Below the pieces are notes generated by a model that was not told the DNA's origin, searched no databases, and saw only the letters and a list, made by a program, of their open reading frames with translations. 64,000 bases of DNA, from NCBI GenBank assembly GCA_018710885.1, contig DVJA01000058.1, positions 41,401-105,400 of the forward strand. Direction: 5' to 3'. This DNA comes from Scatomorpha merdigallinarum (GTDB lineage: Bacteria > Bacillota > Clostridia > Oscillospirales > Oscillospiraceae). The position numbers were made by a program, and so were the translations under genes. Position 1 is the first letter of the stretch. Every line of letters begins with the position of its first letter. Shown here one piece after another: positions 16,751-24,975 of this stretch.

Positions 16751-17631
16751 GAGAGGTAAAACTCTGGGTTGTAGTAAACCCCGTCGCAGGTGAGTTCCAG
16801 GTGCAGGTGCGGCCCGGTGACATTGCCCGTGGCGCCGACCAGACCTATGCACTCCCCGGCCGTCACGGTGTCCCCTCCGGTCACATACACGGCAGAGCAG
16901 TGCGCATAAAGCGTGCGCCAGCCTCCGGCGTGCTGGACTATTATATAGTTGCCAAAGCCAGCGTCCCAGCCGACCATCCCCACAGTCCCGTCCGCAAAAG
17001 CCAGAATCTGCGTGCCGGTCCAGGCCGCAAAATCAGTGCCATAGTGAAAGAGCACCTCGTTTCGCAGCGGATGCATCCTATAGCCGAAGCCACTGCTCGT
17101 CATATCACTGACCGGGCTCACATAGTCAAAGGGCAGCTCAGGATAACTGTAGCTCACATTCGACGGCACCGCGTAGTCAGAGAACTGGGCCTGGGCCTCC
17201 AAAAAAGACGTGACAGCCTCCGGCACCGGCTCTTCGGTCGGCTCCGGAGTCGGTTCAGGCGTCGGCTCTGGTGTGGGCTCAGGCGGCGTTGGCTCGGCCG
17301 TGTTCTCCGGCTCAGACTTCGGCAGCAGGGCGGCCTGTTCCTCCAGCAAGTCGTTAATCGTGGTCGGGGAGTACTGTACGGGCTTGGTGTCACCCTCGTC
17401 ATACCGTCCGGTGAGACGCAGGAACGCCTCCCTCACCTCTTCGTCGCCTGCCAGAGTTTCGCCGAGGTCCTGGAACACCGCCATATAGTCCGCATCGCTG
17501 GATATCACCTCGCGTAGCTGTGCCCGCGCCTGCTCCGTCTGCTCCGGGAACAGCAGCTTGATGGCAGTCAGCAATATGAACACTGCGGCGGCACAGAGAA
17601 CTTTTAAGTTTTTCGTATGTTCGGCCTTCAT
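16747..17631 (-). CDS. M23/LytM-domain membrane protein, SpoIVFA-like
   Basis: The 294-residue protein has an N-terminal membrane helix at about 8-26, a region of about 90 residues, a Pro-Glu-Pro-Thr repeat linker (about 110-140), and a C-terminal LytM domain. HYGTDFAA and GPHLHLEL supply the zinc-ligand pattern (HxxxD, HxH), so it may be an active endopeptidase. Position before an M50 protease matches spoIVFA. A longer frame to 17859 runs through tRNA-Pro and its promoter on the opposite strand and is rejected; ATG 17631 directly precedes the hydrophobic start. SpoIIQ-like or cell-wall hydrolase roles remain possible. Confidence 0.8.
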   Translation of the reverse strand: MKAEHTKNLKVLCAAAVFILLTAIKLLFPEQTEQARAQLREVISSDADYMAVFQDLGETLAGDEEVREAFLRLTGRYDEGDTKPVQYSPTTINDLLEEQAALLPKSEPENTAEPTPPEPTPEPTPEPTPEPTEEPVPEAVTSFLEAQAQFSDYAVPSNVSYSYPELPFDYVSPVSDMTSSGFGYRMHPLRNEVLFHYGTDFAAWTGTQILAFADGTVGMVGWDAGFGNYIIVQHAGGWRTLYAHCSAVYVTGGDTVTAGECIGLVGATGNVTGPHLHLELTCDGVYYNPEFYLS

Positions 17632-17698
17632 ATCAAGAGTATATTTTGCCCGGGACGGGCTTATACATACGGCCGCACGAATCTTTTTAAATAACTGC

Positions 17699-17727
17699 TT
17701 GACAAGCGCCCTCTGAGCCCTTATAAT
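17699..17727 (+). promoter_or_regulatory. Consensus promoter of tRNA-Pro
   Basis: TTGACA (17699-17704), a 17-base spacer and TATAAT (17722-17727): both hexamers are perfect. It ends 13 bases before the mature tRNA. Confidence 0.92.
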
Positions 17728-17740
17728 GATAAGGCCGTTT

Positions 17741-17816
17741 CGGGGTGTAGCGCAGATGGTAGCGCGCATGGTTCGGGACCATGAGGCCGCGAGTTCAAGT
17801 CTCGCCACTCCGACCA
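17741..17816 (+). tRNA. tRNA-Pro (anticodon CGG)
   Basis: The 76-base cloverleaf is complete. The acceptor stem is CGGGGTG with CACTCCG and the D arm is TAGCGCAGATGGTAGCGC. The anticodon stem CATGG/CCATG encloses TTCGGGA (anticodon CGG), and the T arm holds GTTCAAGTC. CCA is encoded (17814-17816). Confidence 0.97.
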
Positions 17817-17817
17817 C

Positions 17818-17855
17818 ATCCGTCAAAGTCAAATGACTTTGACGGATTTTTATTT
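17818..17855 (+). terminator. Rho-independent terminator of tRNA-Pro
   Basis: ATCCGTCAAAGTC pairs with GACTTTGACGGAT over a short loop, followed by TTTTATTTT. It starts directly after the CCA end, so the tRNA is a single-gene transcript. Confidence 0.93.
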
Positions 17856-17895
17856 TCAAGGCAAATGGTCAGGCGCAGAGACATATAAATCACCA

Positions 17896-17924
17896 TTGCC
17901 GCTCCTGCCGGTATGTGGTAGAAT
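17896..17924 (+). promoter_or_regulatory. Promoter of the Crp/Fnr-type regulator
   Basis: TTGCCG (17896-17901), a 17-base spacer and TAGAAT (17919-17924). The predicted start near 17931 lies after the longest possible start codon of the gene, supporting an internal start. Confidence 0.6.
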
Positions 17925-17956
17925 TATACCAGGTAAATTACAGGGAGCGTGAGGTT

Positions 17957-18619
17957 GTGGCAGATATGGAGTACACTGAACGTCTGCCGTATTGGCGGCA
18001 TCTAAATGACAGCGAAAAACAGCTTGTGCGTCAGCACTCCAATATTCGCCGCTATGGGCGCGGCGAGCTCATACACGGCGGCGGCAGCGACTGTCTCGGT
18101 CAGGTCATGGTGCTCTCCGGGCTCACGCGAACATACGTGCTCAGTGAGGAGGGACGTGAAGTCACCCTCTTCCGGCTCGGCGAGGGCGATTGCTGCGTAC
18201 TAAGCGCGAGCTGTGTAATAACCCAGATAACCTTTGACACCTTCATGAGCGCAGAGATGGACTGCGAGCTGCTGATTGTGTCATCCGGGGCCTTTGGTTC
18301 TCTCTCCGATTCAAATATATATGTGCGCTGCTTTATGTACGAGCAGGCCACCGCGCGCTTTTCGGACGTCATGTGGGCCATGCAGAACGTGCTATTCCGT
18401 CGCTTCGACCAGCGCCTTGCGGCTTTTCTGCTCGAAGAGTCCGGGCGCACCGGCTCAAACGAGATACGCATGACGCACGAGCAGCTCGCTCAAAACACCT
18501 CTTCCGCTCGAGAAGTCGTGGCACGCATGCTAAAGCGCTTTGCCTCAGACGGCCTGGTTGACGTCAGGCGCGGCGTCATACGCATACTGGACGCCGGCGG
18601 GCTGGAAGAACTGCTGTAA
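17957..18619 (+). CDS. Crp/Fnr family transcriptional regulator
   Basis: About 220 residues: a cyclic-nucleotide-binding-type beta barrel (about 25-130, with LGQVMVLSGLTRTYVLSEEGREVTLFRLGEGDCCVLSASC), a long dimer helix, and a C-terminal winged helix-turn-helix (MTHEQLAQNTSSAREVVARMLKRF). There is no N-terminal cysteine cluster, so it is not a classic FNR; CooA- or CprK-like sensing is possible. The GTG at 17957 (after GGGAG) is chosen because the 17915 start precedes the predicted transcript; ATG 17966 is the alternative. It lies just upstream of trxA, which it might control. Its own terminator separates the two. Confidence 0.85.
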   Translation: MADMEYTERLPYWRHLNDSEKQLVRQHSNIRRYGRGELIHGGGSDCLGQVMVLSGLTRTYVLSEEGREVTLFRLGEGDCCVLSASCVITQITFDTFMSAEMDCELLIVSSGAFGSLSDSNIYVRCFMYEQATARFSDVMWAMQNVLFRRFDQRLAAFLLEESGRTGSNEIRMTHEQLAQNTSSAREVVARMLKRFASDGLVDVRRGVIRILDAGGLEELL

Positions 18620-18625
18620 TAAAAA

Positions 18626-18659
18626 GCCGGGGAGTTTTCTCCCCGGCAAAAATTTTTTT
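18626..18659 (+). terminator. Rho-independent terminator after the Crp/Fnr gene
   Basis: GCCGGGGAG and CTCCCCGGC enclose TTTT and are followed by AAAAATTTTTTT. Strong. Confidence 0.95.
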
Positions 18660-18747
18660 GTCAAATGAGACCTGGTCACGTTTTTTCAGCGACGGATGGT
18701 ATATATTAAGCTCACAAGAAAGACACGAGCCGAAAGGAGAAACAACC

Positions 18748-19056
18748 ATGGCCGAAATAACCGTAACTTCCGCAAACTTTGAAAACGAAGTCCTGCACAG
18801 CGACAAACCCGTGCTGGTTGACTTCTGGGCCAGCTGGTGCGGCCCCTGCCGCATGCTCGCCCCTGTAATTGCCGAGATAGCTGAAGAGCACCCCGAACTC
18901 AAGGTCGGCAAAATTAATGTAGACGAAGAGCCCGCGCTGGCAAGTCAGTTCGGCGTCTCATCTATACCTACCGTCATAGCTTTCAAAGACGGCAAGCCTG
19001 TGAAAGCCTCTGTAGGTTTCAGGCCCAAAGACCAGATAGTCTCCCTTGTAAAATAA
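18748..19056 (+). CDS. trxA: Thioredoxin
   Basis: The 102-residue thioredoxin fold has the redox pair Cys31 and Cys34 in FWASWCGPCRMLAP and the cis-proline loop SIPTVIAFKDG. It reduces protein disulphides in the cytosol. The ATG is behind AAAGGAGAAACA. It has its own unit; the 90-base upstream region has a TATATT box but no good -35, which would fit activator-dependent transcription, with the neighbouring Crp/Fnr protein a candidate. No thioredoxin reductase is nearby. Confidence 0.96.
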   Translation: MAEITVTSANFENEVLHSDKPVLVDFWASWCGPCRMLAPVIAEIAEEHPELKVGKINVDEEPALASQFGVSSIPTVIAFKDGKPVKASVGFRPKDQIVSLVK

Positions 19057-19120
19057 AAAACGCGCCCAGCGCGTCCTCCCCATAACTTCTTTTCCCTTTT
19101 TCTCTTTTCTCTCCAAATGG

Positions 19121-19153
19121 AAAGAGCCCCGCGGCCTGGCCACGGGGCTCTTT
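19121..19153. terminator. Bidirectional terminator between trxA and secG
   Basis: AAAGAGCCCCG and CGGGGCTCTTT form an 11-base perfect stem with an 11-base loop between two convergent genes. The A/T-rich ends of the arms supply short T runs on both strands. Confidence 0.8.
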
Positions 19154-19162
19154 CTCTCGTTA

Positions 19163-19390
19163 TCACACAAAGTGCAGCGCAAGCGTCAGCAGAACAAACA
19201 CGAGGCCGACCCACTTGGTGGCCTTGGCGAGCCTGGCATCCCAGGTCTTGGCCTTGCCCTTGCTGAGGAAGGTATCCGCGCCGCCGGCTATTGCGCCGGA
19301 CAGTCCGGAGCGCTTACCGGACTGGGATAGCACTATTACCGTAACGGCAAGAGCGGAAAGAAGCTGCAAAATGGTGAGCACAAGCGTCAT
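19163..19390 (-). CDS. secG: Preprotein translocase subunit SecG
   Basis: SecG is the small non-essential subunit of the SecYEG channel. The 75-residue protein has two membrane helices (about 5-22 and 55-73) separated by the SQSGKRSGLSGAIAGGADTFL loop, with the typical GG-x-DTFL motif. Its own promoter lies at 19431-19459. The frequent partner rnr is not adjacent. Confidence 0.95.
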   Translation of the reverse strand: MTLVLTILQLLSALAVTVIVLSQSGKRSGLSGAIAGGADTFLSKGKAKTWDARLAKATKWVGLVFVLLTLALHFV

Positions 19391-19430
19391 AATATATCGA
19401 CCCTTTCAGTTTTCATACGCAGTAATTGAT

Positions 19431-19459
19431 AATATAGCACACAAGATGTTGTATTGCAA
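19431..19459 (-). promoter_or_regulatory. secG promoter
   Basis: TTGCAA (19454-19459), a 17-base spacer and TATATT (19431-19436) on the minus strand. Confidence 0.65.
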
Positions 19460-19488
19460 GTGGTTTTTCAGTTTTTTTCAGGTGTCAC

Positions 19489-22062
19489 TCATACATTTGC
19501 GGATTTGAAGCCGCACTCGGCTATATTGTTAACCGGATCCAGCCAGAAACGCAGACCCTGCGGTTCTGTAACACGGAACATTTTGGCCAGTTCATCCATT
19601 GACGGACAATACTCTTCGAATTTGTCCGGCAGGCCATTCAGAAGGTCGCGGTTATATATCACCGTGCGCTTGTCGTTCCAGACAGCGCAATAGAAAATAT
19701 CAGCTTCGACGAGGTCCTGGAACATATGGCTGCCATAGCTGAGTTCAGGCATATACCCTGCCCGGTCATCGCTGACTTCGCACACACCCGCAAATCCGCT
19801 TATATCTGCAAAGCTCACCGGCACACCGAGCTCCGGCGAACTGGTACCCAACCTGCCCGGAGCGAGCAGCAGCACGCGCTTCCCGCTGTCCTTGAGTTTG
19901 CGGTTTATGAGGCCGACGGCCTTGGCCACGAGCGGCTTTTTAGCATACGGGTACTCGTAGTACTCCTTGGCGTCTATCTCAATCACCACGTCAATGTCCA
20001 CGACTGTGGCCGGACCCATTGCGGAGTTTTTCAGGTAGAAGAGTACGTCCTCCCGTCTGAGCTCCGGCAGCTTCACCTTGCCGCCGGGCTGGCCTATGTA
20101 AAGCGGGCGGCACTGGAGCAGGTTAATTACAAAATCTCCCGTCTCGTCGGTGTTTACGGCGTACTCTATGTCCACGGGAGTACCGTAGACGTTTTCCAGC
20201 GTCTTTAGAAGAGACCGCATGATTTTAGGGAAGGGCGTGCGCTCCAGGAAGCCCTGGCAGCTCACGTACCAGACGTCTTCGCGGTAACCGGCGTCGCGCA
20301 GCGCGGCCTCGGCGTCGGTGTCGTGCTCATACATCAGAGACCAGAACCACACCGGCAGGCACTGGCGCACAGTCTCGGCGTCTACGCTGCGGAAGGCCTG
20401 CCTGTCCCGGTCTATGACGTCTATGCTGTGCTGTGAGAACTTGTGCCGCTCCGCGCTGCTCGGATGCGAACGGGCCGTCGGCCTGTCCAGGCTCACCAGG
20501 CGCGGATAGTCGTCCTCCGTGCGGTCCACAGCCTTGGTGCCCAGACCTACAACCAGGCGCAGCATACCGGCTTCAGGGTCGGAGTCGGGGCTGGGCCGGT
20601 AGAGGCTGCGGCTGAAGCCCACGCCGGCCGCGCCCGGCAGATAGTACGGGCCCGCCCAGGAGCCGGACACGCGCTGCACGAGTATACTCATCTGCTCGTC
20701 GAGTTTCTCCAGCCCGCGCTGGACACGGTACTCGAGAGCCGAAGGGTCCATGGTGCTGGCATAGACCGTGCGCACGGCCTGCTCGAACTGCTTCAGCCGC
20801 TCATCCAGGGAACCTGAGTTCACGCAAAATACACTCTCGTACTTTCCGGCGAAGGCGTTTCCGAAGCCGTCCTCGAGGAAGCTCGAGGAACGGACAATGA
20901 TCGGCGTCTGACCGTAATAACTTAGCATGCTCTTGAACTGCTCGCGTATCTGCTCAGAGAATTCCCCGTGCAGCAGCGCCTCCCGCAGTGCGGGCGCCTT
21001 CGTGAAGAAGCCCTCGCGCGTGCGCTGCTCCACCCTCAGCTTCCAGCAGTTGTTGTTGACTATATAAGTGTAGTAGACGTCTGAACCTATGAAAAACGAG
21101 TCATGCGGCTCGGAGTGGTCGCGGAACTCTGGCAGGCACCCGTCAGCTATTTTTCTGGCCAGGAGCATGCCGCAGGCCTTGCCGCCTATGGAGCCGGAGC
21201 CTATCATGCGGTCCCGCACCATGAAGTAGTCCTTTGGCTCAAACATCTGCCGGATCAGCTTCTGAACGTTCGGGTCCCGGCTCATCATGCTCTCAAGTAT
21301 CTTGCGCTCCGTCTCGTCGTGGAACTTGCCCTGGCCGAACTCCAACTTTGCCTGTGCAAAAAATCGGTCGTGACTGTCATAGTTCTGGTCCTGCGAGTGA
21401 GATGATATGTTGTCTAATAGCCGGTAATACCGGCTGAGCGCCACGCCGCCGTCCAGCGGTTTAAACGGCCCGCCGTGCTGGCTCACATGCGGTATGTAGA
21501 GGTTTATGCCCTCCCTGTCCTGGGCCTTGAGCGTGTGAATATATACGCTGCTGTCCGAAGTGTATACGTCAATGAGCACCTGGGTGGTGTCGCGTATTCT
21601 CGCTATGACGTCATAGGAGTGGCGTGAACGTATTAGCGGGAAATACGCCACCGTCTCGAGCTCATAGAGGTACGGACACGTCACGCGGAAGAAGTTGCCC
21701 ATCATCTGGTCAGTGTACCAGGCAGATTGCAGCTCGCTCAGACAGTCAAAGACATAGAACGTACCCGGACCCTCTGTCGTTATGCGGTCGTAGATGGCCA
21801 CCGTGAAGGGCTCAAAGCCCATGTCCGGGTCAAACTCATAGATTTTCAGCCCCGGCTGCGCCGACAGCAAACTCTCGTGGCGCGTAAAGTGTATATAGAC
21901 GGTATTTCTCCCGTCGGCTATCGCCTGTTCTGCAAACGGGCGGGCAAACAGCCGGAACTCATCAAGGTTTGAAACCTGCCAGACGACGTTGTCGCCTATC
22001 CGTATGTTGTCGAACACACTGTCCGCGCCGGGATATCCACTGGGCACCCTGTCAAACAGCAT
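19489..22062 (-). CDS. Large PEP/pyruvate-binding (PPDK N-terminal-like) domain protein
   Basis: The 857-residue protein has two parts. The first 300 or so residues start with SGYPGADSVFDNIRIGDNVVW, resembling the KaiC/RecA-like ATPase start but with no Walker A. The second part, from about 310, is an ATP-grasp domain of the pyruvate phosphate dikinase type: IIVRSSSFLEDGFGNAFAGK, QRVSGSWAGPYYLPGAAGVGFSR, and DIEYAVNTDETGDFVINLLQCRP. No phosphohistidine (TSHxA-like) domain or PEP TIM-barrel follows, so it cannot be a full PPDK or PEP synthase. It may phosphorylate a partner or another substrate. Function unknown. The ATG follows AAAGGAGGTACGGAA; the gene stands alone. Confidence 0.8.
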   Translation of the reverse strand: MLFDRVPSGYPGADSVFDNIRIGDNVVWQVSNLDEFRLFARPFAEQAIADGRNTVYIHFTRHESLLSAQPGLKIYEFDPDMGFEPFTVAIYDRITTEGPGTFYVFDCLSELQSAWYTDQMMGNFFRVTCPYLYELETVAYFPLIRSRHSYDVIARIRDTTQVLIDVYTSDSSVYIHTLKAQDREGINLYIPHVSQHGGPFKPLDGGVALSRYYRLLDNISSHSQDQNYDSHDRFFAQAKLEFGQGKFHDETERKILESMMSRDPNVQKLIRQMFEPKDYFMVRDRMIGSGSIGGKACGMLLARKIADGCLPEFRDHSEPHDSFFIGSDVYYTYIVNNNCWKLRVEQRTREGFFTKAPALREALLHGEFSEQIREQFKSMLSYYGQTPIIVRSSSFLEDGFGNAFAGKYESVFCVNSGSLDERLKQFEQAVRTVYASTMDPSALEYRVQRGLEKLDEQMSILVQRVSGSWAGPYYLPGAAGVGFSRSLYRPSPDSDPEAGMLRLVVGLGTKAVDRTEDDYPRLVSLDRPTARSHPSSAERHKFSQHSIDVIDRDRQAFRSVDAETVRQCLPVWFWSLMYEHDTDAEAALRDAGYREDVWYVSCQGFLERTPFPKIMRSLLKTLENVYGTPVDIEYAVNTDETGDFVINLLQCRPLYIGQPGGKVKLPELRREDVLFYLKNSAMGPATVVDIDVVIEIDAKEYYEYPYAKKPLVAKAVGLINRKLKDSGKRVLLLAPGRLGTSSPELGVPVSFADISGFAGVCEVSDDRAGYMPELSYGSHMFQDLVEADIFYCAVWNDKRTVIYNRDLLNGLPDKFEEYCPSMDELAKMFRVTEPQGLRFWLDPVNNIAECGFKSANV

Positions 22063-22096
22063 TTCCGTACCTCCTTTACATTAAATGTATGTTATC

Positions 22097-22125
22097 AGTA
22101 TACCAGAGAGCTCGGCTTTTGTCTA
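22097..22125 (-). promoter_or_regulatory. Promoter of the PEP/pyruvate-binding-domain gene
   Basis: TAGACA (22120-22125), a 17-base spacer and TATACT (22097-22102) on the minus strand. Confidence 0.6.
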
Positions 22126-22143
22126 CCGTTTACAAGACAAAAA

Positions 22144-22175
22144 CAGGCGCGAAGTTGCACTTCGCGCCTGTTTTT
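22144..22175 (-). terminator. Terminator after the DUF436 gene
   Basis: AGGCGCGAAG and CTTCGCGCCT form a 10-base stem. T runs lie on both sides, so it can act in either direction; the natural user is the minus-strand DUF436 gene that ends here. Confidence 0.85.
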
Positions 22176-22735
22176 CAAACACTTTCGGGGTATACGGCCC
22201 TCGCGCCACCAATGAGCTTCGGACGGGTGCGGGCAGCGTTTATGGGCGCCTCGCCCACGTGCTTCACCGCCAGACGGAGAGGCACCGCGACATCCTTGAG
22301 GTGCATGCCGATGAGTGTACCGCCTATGTCAAGGCCGGCGCTCGCACGCACGTGTTCAACTGCCACAGGGTCCTTCATGCCGTGCCAGGCCGCTGTGGCA
22401 AAGCTGCCGCCGGCTTTGGGCTGCGGGATTACGCAGACGGGCTCGTAGCCGAACTTTTCAGCCGCCTCGCGCTCTACTATGAGCGCGCGGTTGAGGTGCT
22501 CACAGCACTGCGCGGCCAGGTAGAGGCCCCGCTCTTCAAGCAGGGGCGCTATAGCGTTATACACCGCCTGGGCAGCCTCGGGCGTGCTGCCCTTACCTAT
22601 ATTGCTGCCCATTATCTCGCTCGATGAGCAGCCCACAACTACCAGAGACCCGCGCGCGGGGTTTGCGCGCTCAAGCAGTTCGCTCATAGCCGCACCGGCC
22701 GCTTCGTATATCGCTTCATAAGAAGTTTCCGACAT
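22175..22735 (-). CDS. DUF436 / TIGR01440 family protein (YwlG-like)
   Basis: The 186-residue cytosolic protein has the family motifs GSLVVVGCSSSEIMGSNIGKGST at about 29-51 and QCCEHLNRALIVEREAAEKFG, and ends in GGTLIGMHLKDVAVPLRL. The family is conserved in Firmicutes but its function is unestablished. The ATG at 22735 has AAGGAG nine bases upstream; the longer frame to 22807 overlaps the promoter. It is divergent from the DUF3048 lipoprotein and shares promoter space with it. Confidence 0.9.
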   Translation of the reverse strand: MSETSYEAIYEAAGAAMSELLERANPARGSLVVVGCSSSEIMGSNIGKGSTPEAAQAVYNAIAPLLEERGLYLAAQCCEHLNRALIVEREAAEKFGYEPVCVIPQPKAGGSFATAAWHGMKDPVAVEHVRASAGLDIGGTLIGMHLKDVAVPLRLAVKHVGEAPINAARTRPKLIGGARAVYPESV

Positions 22736-22778
22736 TTTCAACAACTCCTTCAACAATGTTATGTCACCCTGCAACTTT

Positions 22779-22807
22779 ATTGTAACACTTTGCGTCATAT
22801 TTGACAA
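22779..22807 (-). promoter_or_regulatory. Promoter of the DUF436 gene (overlaps the divergent promoter)
   Basis: TTGTCA (22802-22807), a 17-base spacer and TACAAT (22779-22784) on minus. The -35 box overlaps that of the plus-strand promoter by five bases. Confidence 0.7.
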
Positions 22808-22829
22808 CTAGGCGGGGTAAGAGTATTAT
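22801..22829 (+). promoter_or_regulatory. Promoter of the DUF3048 lipoprotein gene
   Basis: A perfect -35 TTGACA (22801-22806), a 17-base spacer and TATTAT (22824-22829). RNA polymerase could not occupy this and the divergent promoter at the same time. Confidence 0.78.
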
Positions 22830-22882
22830 ACACTTATTCTGTCCGGCTGTTAAGCCGAAGTACATTCCCTATGAGGTGTTTT

Positions 22883-23974
22883 ATGAAAAGACTTTTGTCG
22901 GCCGTGCTTGCGGCGGCCATGCTGTTTGTTCTCGCGTCCTGCGGAACCGATAACCCATCCTCACTGCCAGACCCCGACGCCGAGAGCGTACCGCCAGTCA
23001 GCACTCAGCCCACGCCGGAGCCCACTCCCACTCCCGCGCCCTACAGCAACCCTCTCTCCGGAGAACCGATGGACGAGGACATCAGTGCGAACAGGCCCTG
23101 GGCCATTATGATAAACAACCTCGAGCAAGCCCTGCCTCAGTGCGGCGTATCCCAGGCCAAGATACTCTATGAAATACCTGCCGAGGGCGGCATTACGCGC
23201 ATGATGGGCATTTTCACCGACATATCCGACGTGGATAAGCTCGGCTCCATGCGCTCCATAAGGCCCTATTACGCCCAGGTCGGCTTCAGCTACGACGCCA
23301 TGATAGTACACGCCGGCGGTTCCGAAGCCGCCTACAGCCTGCTCGCCTCCACCGGCTGGGATCACCTCGACGGTGTACGCGAGACCTATGCGAGCGCCCC
23401 CTTCCAGCGCGACCCGAACCGCATGCAGTACGGCATAGAGCACAGCCTTTTCGCAAACGGCCCCAAGCTAATCGAGGCCGCCAATGAGAAGGGTTTCGTC
23501 TTCGAGCACGATGGCGGCGAGTATGACTACGGCCTCACTTTCTCCGAAGACGCCGTCTCTCAGTGCACCGGCGACGCACAGTACGCGCAGATAGCCTTTA
23601 ACAGCTACAAGACCACCAGCTTCGAGTACAACGCCGAGGAAGGCGTCTACTATGCCAGCCAGTACGGCGGGCCGTACATGGACGACGACTATGGCGTGCA
23701 GCTTAGCTTCACCAACCTCATCTTCCTGCGCACGCAGATTTCGGTCATAGACAGCTACGGCCGCCTGGACGTCGTCACCACCGGCTCAGGCGAGGGCTGG
23801 TTCTGCAACGGCGGCAAGTGGGTCGAGATAACCTGGGAAAGGGCCGACGACTACAGCCCCTTCCAGTACTACCTGGCCGACGGCACTCCTCTCGACCTCG
23901 GCATAGGCCACACCTACATAGGAATCATGGGCAACGACTATGGCTGCGAAGTCAGCTTTGAAATGCCCGAATAA
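22883..23974 (+). CDS. DUF3048 lipoprotein (YerB-like)
   Basis: The 363-residue protein has a lipoprotein signal peptide with lipobox LASC (Cys at about residue 20), a Pro/Thr-rich linker (PEPTPTPAP), and then the DUF3048 domain. That domain shows NRPWAIMINNLEQALPQCGV, IPAEGGITRMMGIF and GSMRSIRPYY, followed by the family's C-terminal region with GSGEGWFCNGGKWVEITWER. It is anchored on the outer face of the membrane. The function is unknown. ATG 22883 is preferred over 22871 because ATGAGGTG of the upstream start acts as its ribosome binding site. Confidence 0.9.
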   Translation: MKRLLSAVLAAAMLFVLASCGTDNPSSLPDPDAESVPPVSTQPTPEPTPTPAPYSNPLSGEPMDEDISANRPWAIMINNLEQALPQCGVSQAKILYEIPAEGGITRMMGIFTDISDVDKLGSMRSIRPYYAQVGFSYDAMIVHAGGSEAAYSLLASTGWDHLDGVRETYASAPFQRDPNRMQYGIEHSLFANGPKLIEAANEKGFVFEHDGGEYDYGLTFSEDAVSQCTGDAQYAQIAFNSYKTTSFEYNAEEGVYYASQYGGPYMDDDYGVQLSFTNLIFLRTQISVIDSYGRLDVVTTGSGEGWFCNGGKWVEITWERADDYSPFQYYLADGTPLDLGIGHTYIGIMGNDYGCEVSFEMPE

Positions 23975-23988
23975 ACAACATAGGCAAG

Positions 23989-24019
23989 GGCCGGCGGGAA
24001 CTATCCCGCCGGCCTTTTT
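23989..24019 (+). terminator. Rho-independent terminator after the DUF3048 gene
   Basis: GGCCGGCGGG and CCCGCCGGCC form a 10-base stem, followed by TTTTT. Strong. Confidence 0.95.
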
Positions 24020-24020
24020 C

Positions 24021-24803
24021 TCAGCCCAGCGCCACGTCCAGTATCATCATGAGCACAAAGCCCGCGGCGGCGCCCAGCGTACCTATATTGGAGTGCTCTC
24101 CCGCCTGTGACTCCGGTATCAGTTCCTCTACCACGACGTAAATCATGGCTCCCGCTGCAAAAGCGAGTATGTACGGCAGTGCGGGCGTTATGAGCGACGT
24201 CAGCGCTATGGTGATGAGCGCACCTATTGGCTCCACAACACCGGAACCAAAGCCGAGCAGGAAGGCCTTGCCCTTGCTGTTGCCGCGTCCGGCCAGAGGC
24301 ATGGATATAACGGCCCCTTCCGGCACGTTTTGCAGCGCTATACCTATCGACAGCGCAAAAGCCCCGGCCAGCGACAGGCCCATATCTCCCTGCATGGCCC
24401 CGGCAAAAACCACGCCCACAGCCATACCCTCAGGCAGGTTGTGCAGCGTCACTGCCAGTACGAGCATGGTGCTCTTGCCCAGGTTCACCGGGCAGCCCTC
24501 AGGCTTGTCGCAGTCCAGGTGCTGGTGCGGAACCAATGTGTCGAGCAGCAGCAAGAATATGATACCTGCCAGGAAGCCCACCGCAGCCGGCATCCAGGGC
24601 GTAACGCCCTGCTCTCCGGCCATGTCTATAGCGGGGATGAGCAGCGACCATACGCTCGCCGCTATCATAACGCCCGAGGCAAAGCCCAACAAAAGCTTTT
24701 GCAGCCACGAGCGCATCTCGCCACGCAGCAAAAATACGCAGCCGGCACCAAGCGTAGTCCCGGCCAGCGGTATCAAAATGCCGATCAAAGCGTTTAGTGT
24801 CAT
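24021..24803 (-). CDS. ZIP family divalent metal transporter
   Basis: The 260-residue membrane protein has about eight helices. The metal-site motifs are clear: HNLPEGMAVG in helix 4 and QNVPEG in helix 5, plus VVEELIPES later. A variable loop with PHQHLDCDKPEGC (His/Cys) between helices 3 and 4 could bind metal. It probably imports zinc or iron, resembling ZupT/GufA-type proteins. It lies downstream of the alcohol dehydrogenase gene with a 172-base gap holding a weak hairpin and an extended -10 (TGGTACAAT near 24820), so it may have its own promoter. Confidence 0.92.
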   Translation of the reverse strand: MTLNALIGILIPLAGTTLGAGCVFLLRGEMRSWLQKLLLGFASGVMIAASVWSLLIPAIDMAGEQGVTPWMPAAVGFLAGIIFLLLLDTLVPHQHLDCDKPEGCPVNLGKSTMLVLAVTLHNLPEGMAVGVVFAGAMQGDMGLSLAGAFALSIGIALQNVPEGAVISMPLAGRGNSKGKAFLLGFGSGVVEPIGALITIALTSLITPALPYILAFAAGAMIYVVVEELIPESQAGEHSNIGTLGAAAGFVLMMILDVALG

Positions 24804-24975
24804 CTAATCTCCTCCTGCCGCCATTGTACCACAGGCAAAGGGATAAATCCACCAGTGATATGGGAATGTGCAACGCAAACAGGCCTACCGTGCACATCAC
24901 CCGGCACACAGCACCAGTACATGGCGGCAGCGGAGTTGCACAGACTCTGGAGAGCAAAATTCAGAGGGCTCTCTC

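Noticed and set aside
17632..17859. N-terminal extension of the SpoIVFA-like gene
   Set aside because: It would read through the tRNA-Pro gene, its promoter and its terminator on the other strand.
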